Assembly: GCA_016189945.1 (NCBI GenBank)
Contig: JACPRN010000104.1
Coordinates: forward strand, 1 to 33,753
DNA: 33,753 nucleotides
DNA from: Betaproteobacteria bacterium
GTDB taxonomy: Bacteria > Pseudomonadota > Gammaproteobacteria > Burkholderiales > SG8-39
Direction: 5' to 3'
Part shown: positions 33,676 to 33,753 of the stretch, in pieces
Layout: the number at the start of each line of letters is the position of its first letter
How positions within the stretch are numbered: position 1 is the stretch's first letter
Position numbers and translations under genes: made by a program
Notes under the pieces: generated by a model
Seen by the model: only the letters and a program-made list of their open reading frames with translations
Databases searched by the model: none
What the model was told of the DNA's origin: nothing

Positions 33676-33753
33676 GAGGCATTGACGTTAAACAATGTTG
33701 TACGCCATTCTACCGGTGGCGGTGCGTTGCGCGCAAGCGGGGCGGCATTCAAC

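Noticed and set aside
1-33753. CRISPR arrays, tRNA/rRNA genes, prophage or transposase genes
   Set aside because: Looked for regular repeats and family motifs; none seen.

Overview
GC-rich window whose gene content resembles a betaproteobacterium of the Burkholderiales type (an inference from gene content and style, not a database result). It is mostly accessory carboxylate and aromatic catabolism. Plus strand: sgaA-like aminotransferase, TRAP transporter DctPQM, a crotonase, a MatB-like acyl-CoA ligase, an orphan Bug/TctC binding protein, a UbiD-family decarboxylase, three consecutive MFS transporters, a GlcG/HbpS-like exported protein and a HIT protein. Minus strand: a partial GlcD-like FAD oxidase, a DsbA/FrnE-like protein, an orphan HisKA_3 sensor kinase, a Bug + CoxM/S/L-type molybdenum hydroxylase operon, a second closely related Bug, GlpD, a HicA-like solo protein, an FNR-type regulator, an exported methyltransferase, a LOG-family protein, a GlcF / 4-cresol-dehydrogenase-like flavoprotein / Bug operon, an adenosine-specific kinase and a Doc/AbrB toxin-antitoxin pair. 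Four Bug binding proteins occur with no TctA/TctB membrane subunits. Main leads: (1) the GlcF-VAO/PchF-type flavoprotein-Bug operon, whose GlcF lacks one canonical cluster cysteine; (2) an FNR homologue that keeps all four cluster cysteines but has lost the ExxSR DNA-recognition residues; (3) two very similar Bug genes flanking ubiD; (4) a GGGTCAG-type inverted repeat at two loci; (5) a leader hairpin that could mask the Shine-Dalgarno of the HbpS-like gene, and an intrinsic terminator just upstream of glcF. No CRISPR array, rRNA, tRNA, transposase or phage module was recognised. I cannot claim a clearly new system from sequence alone.
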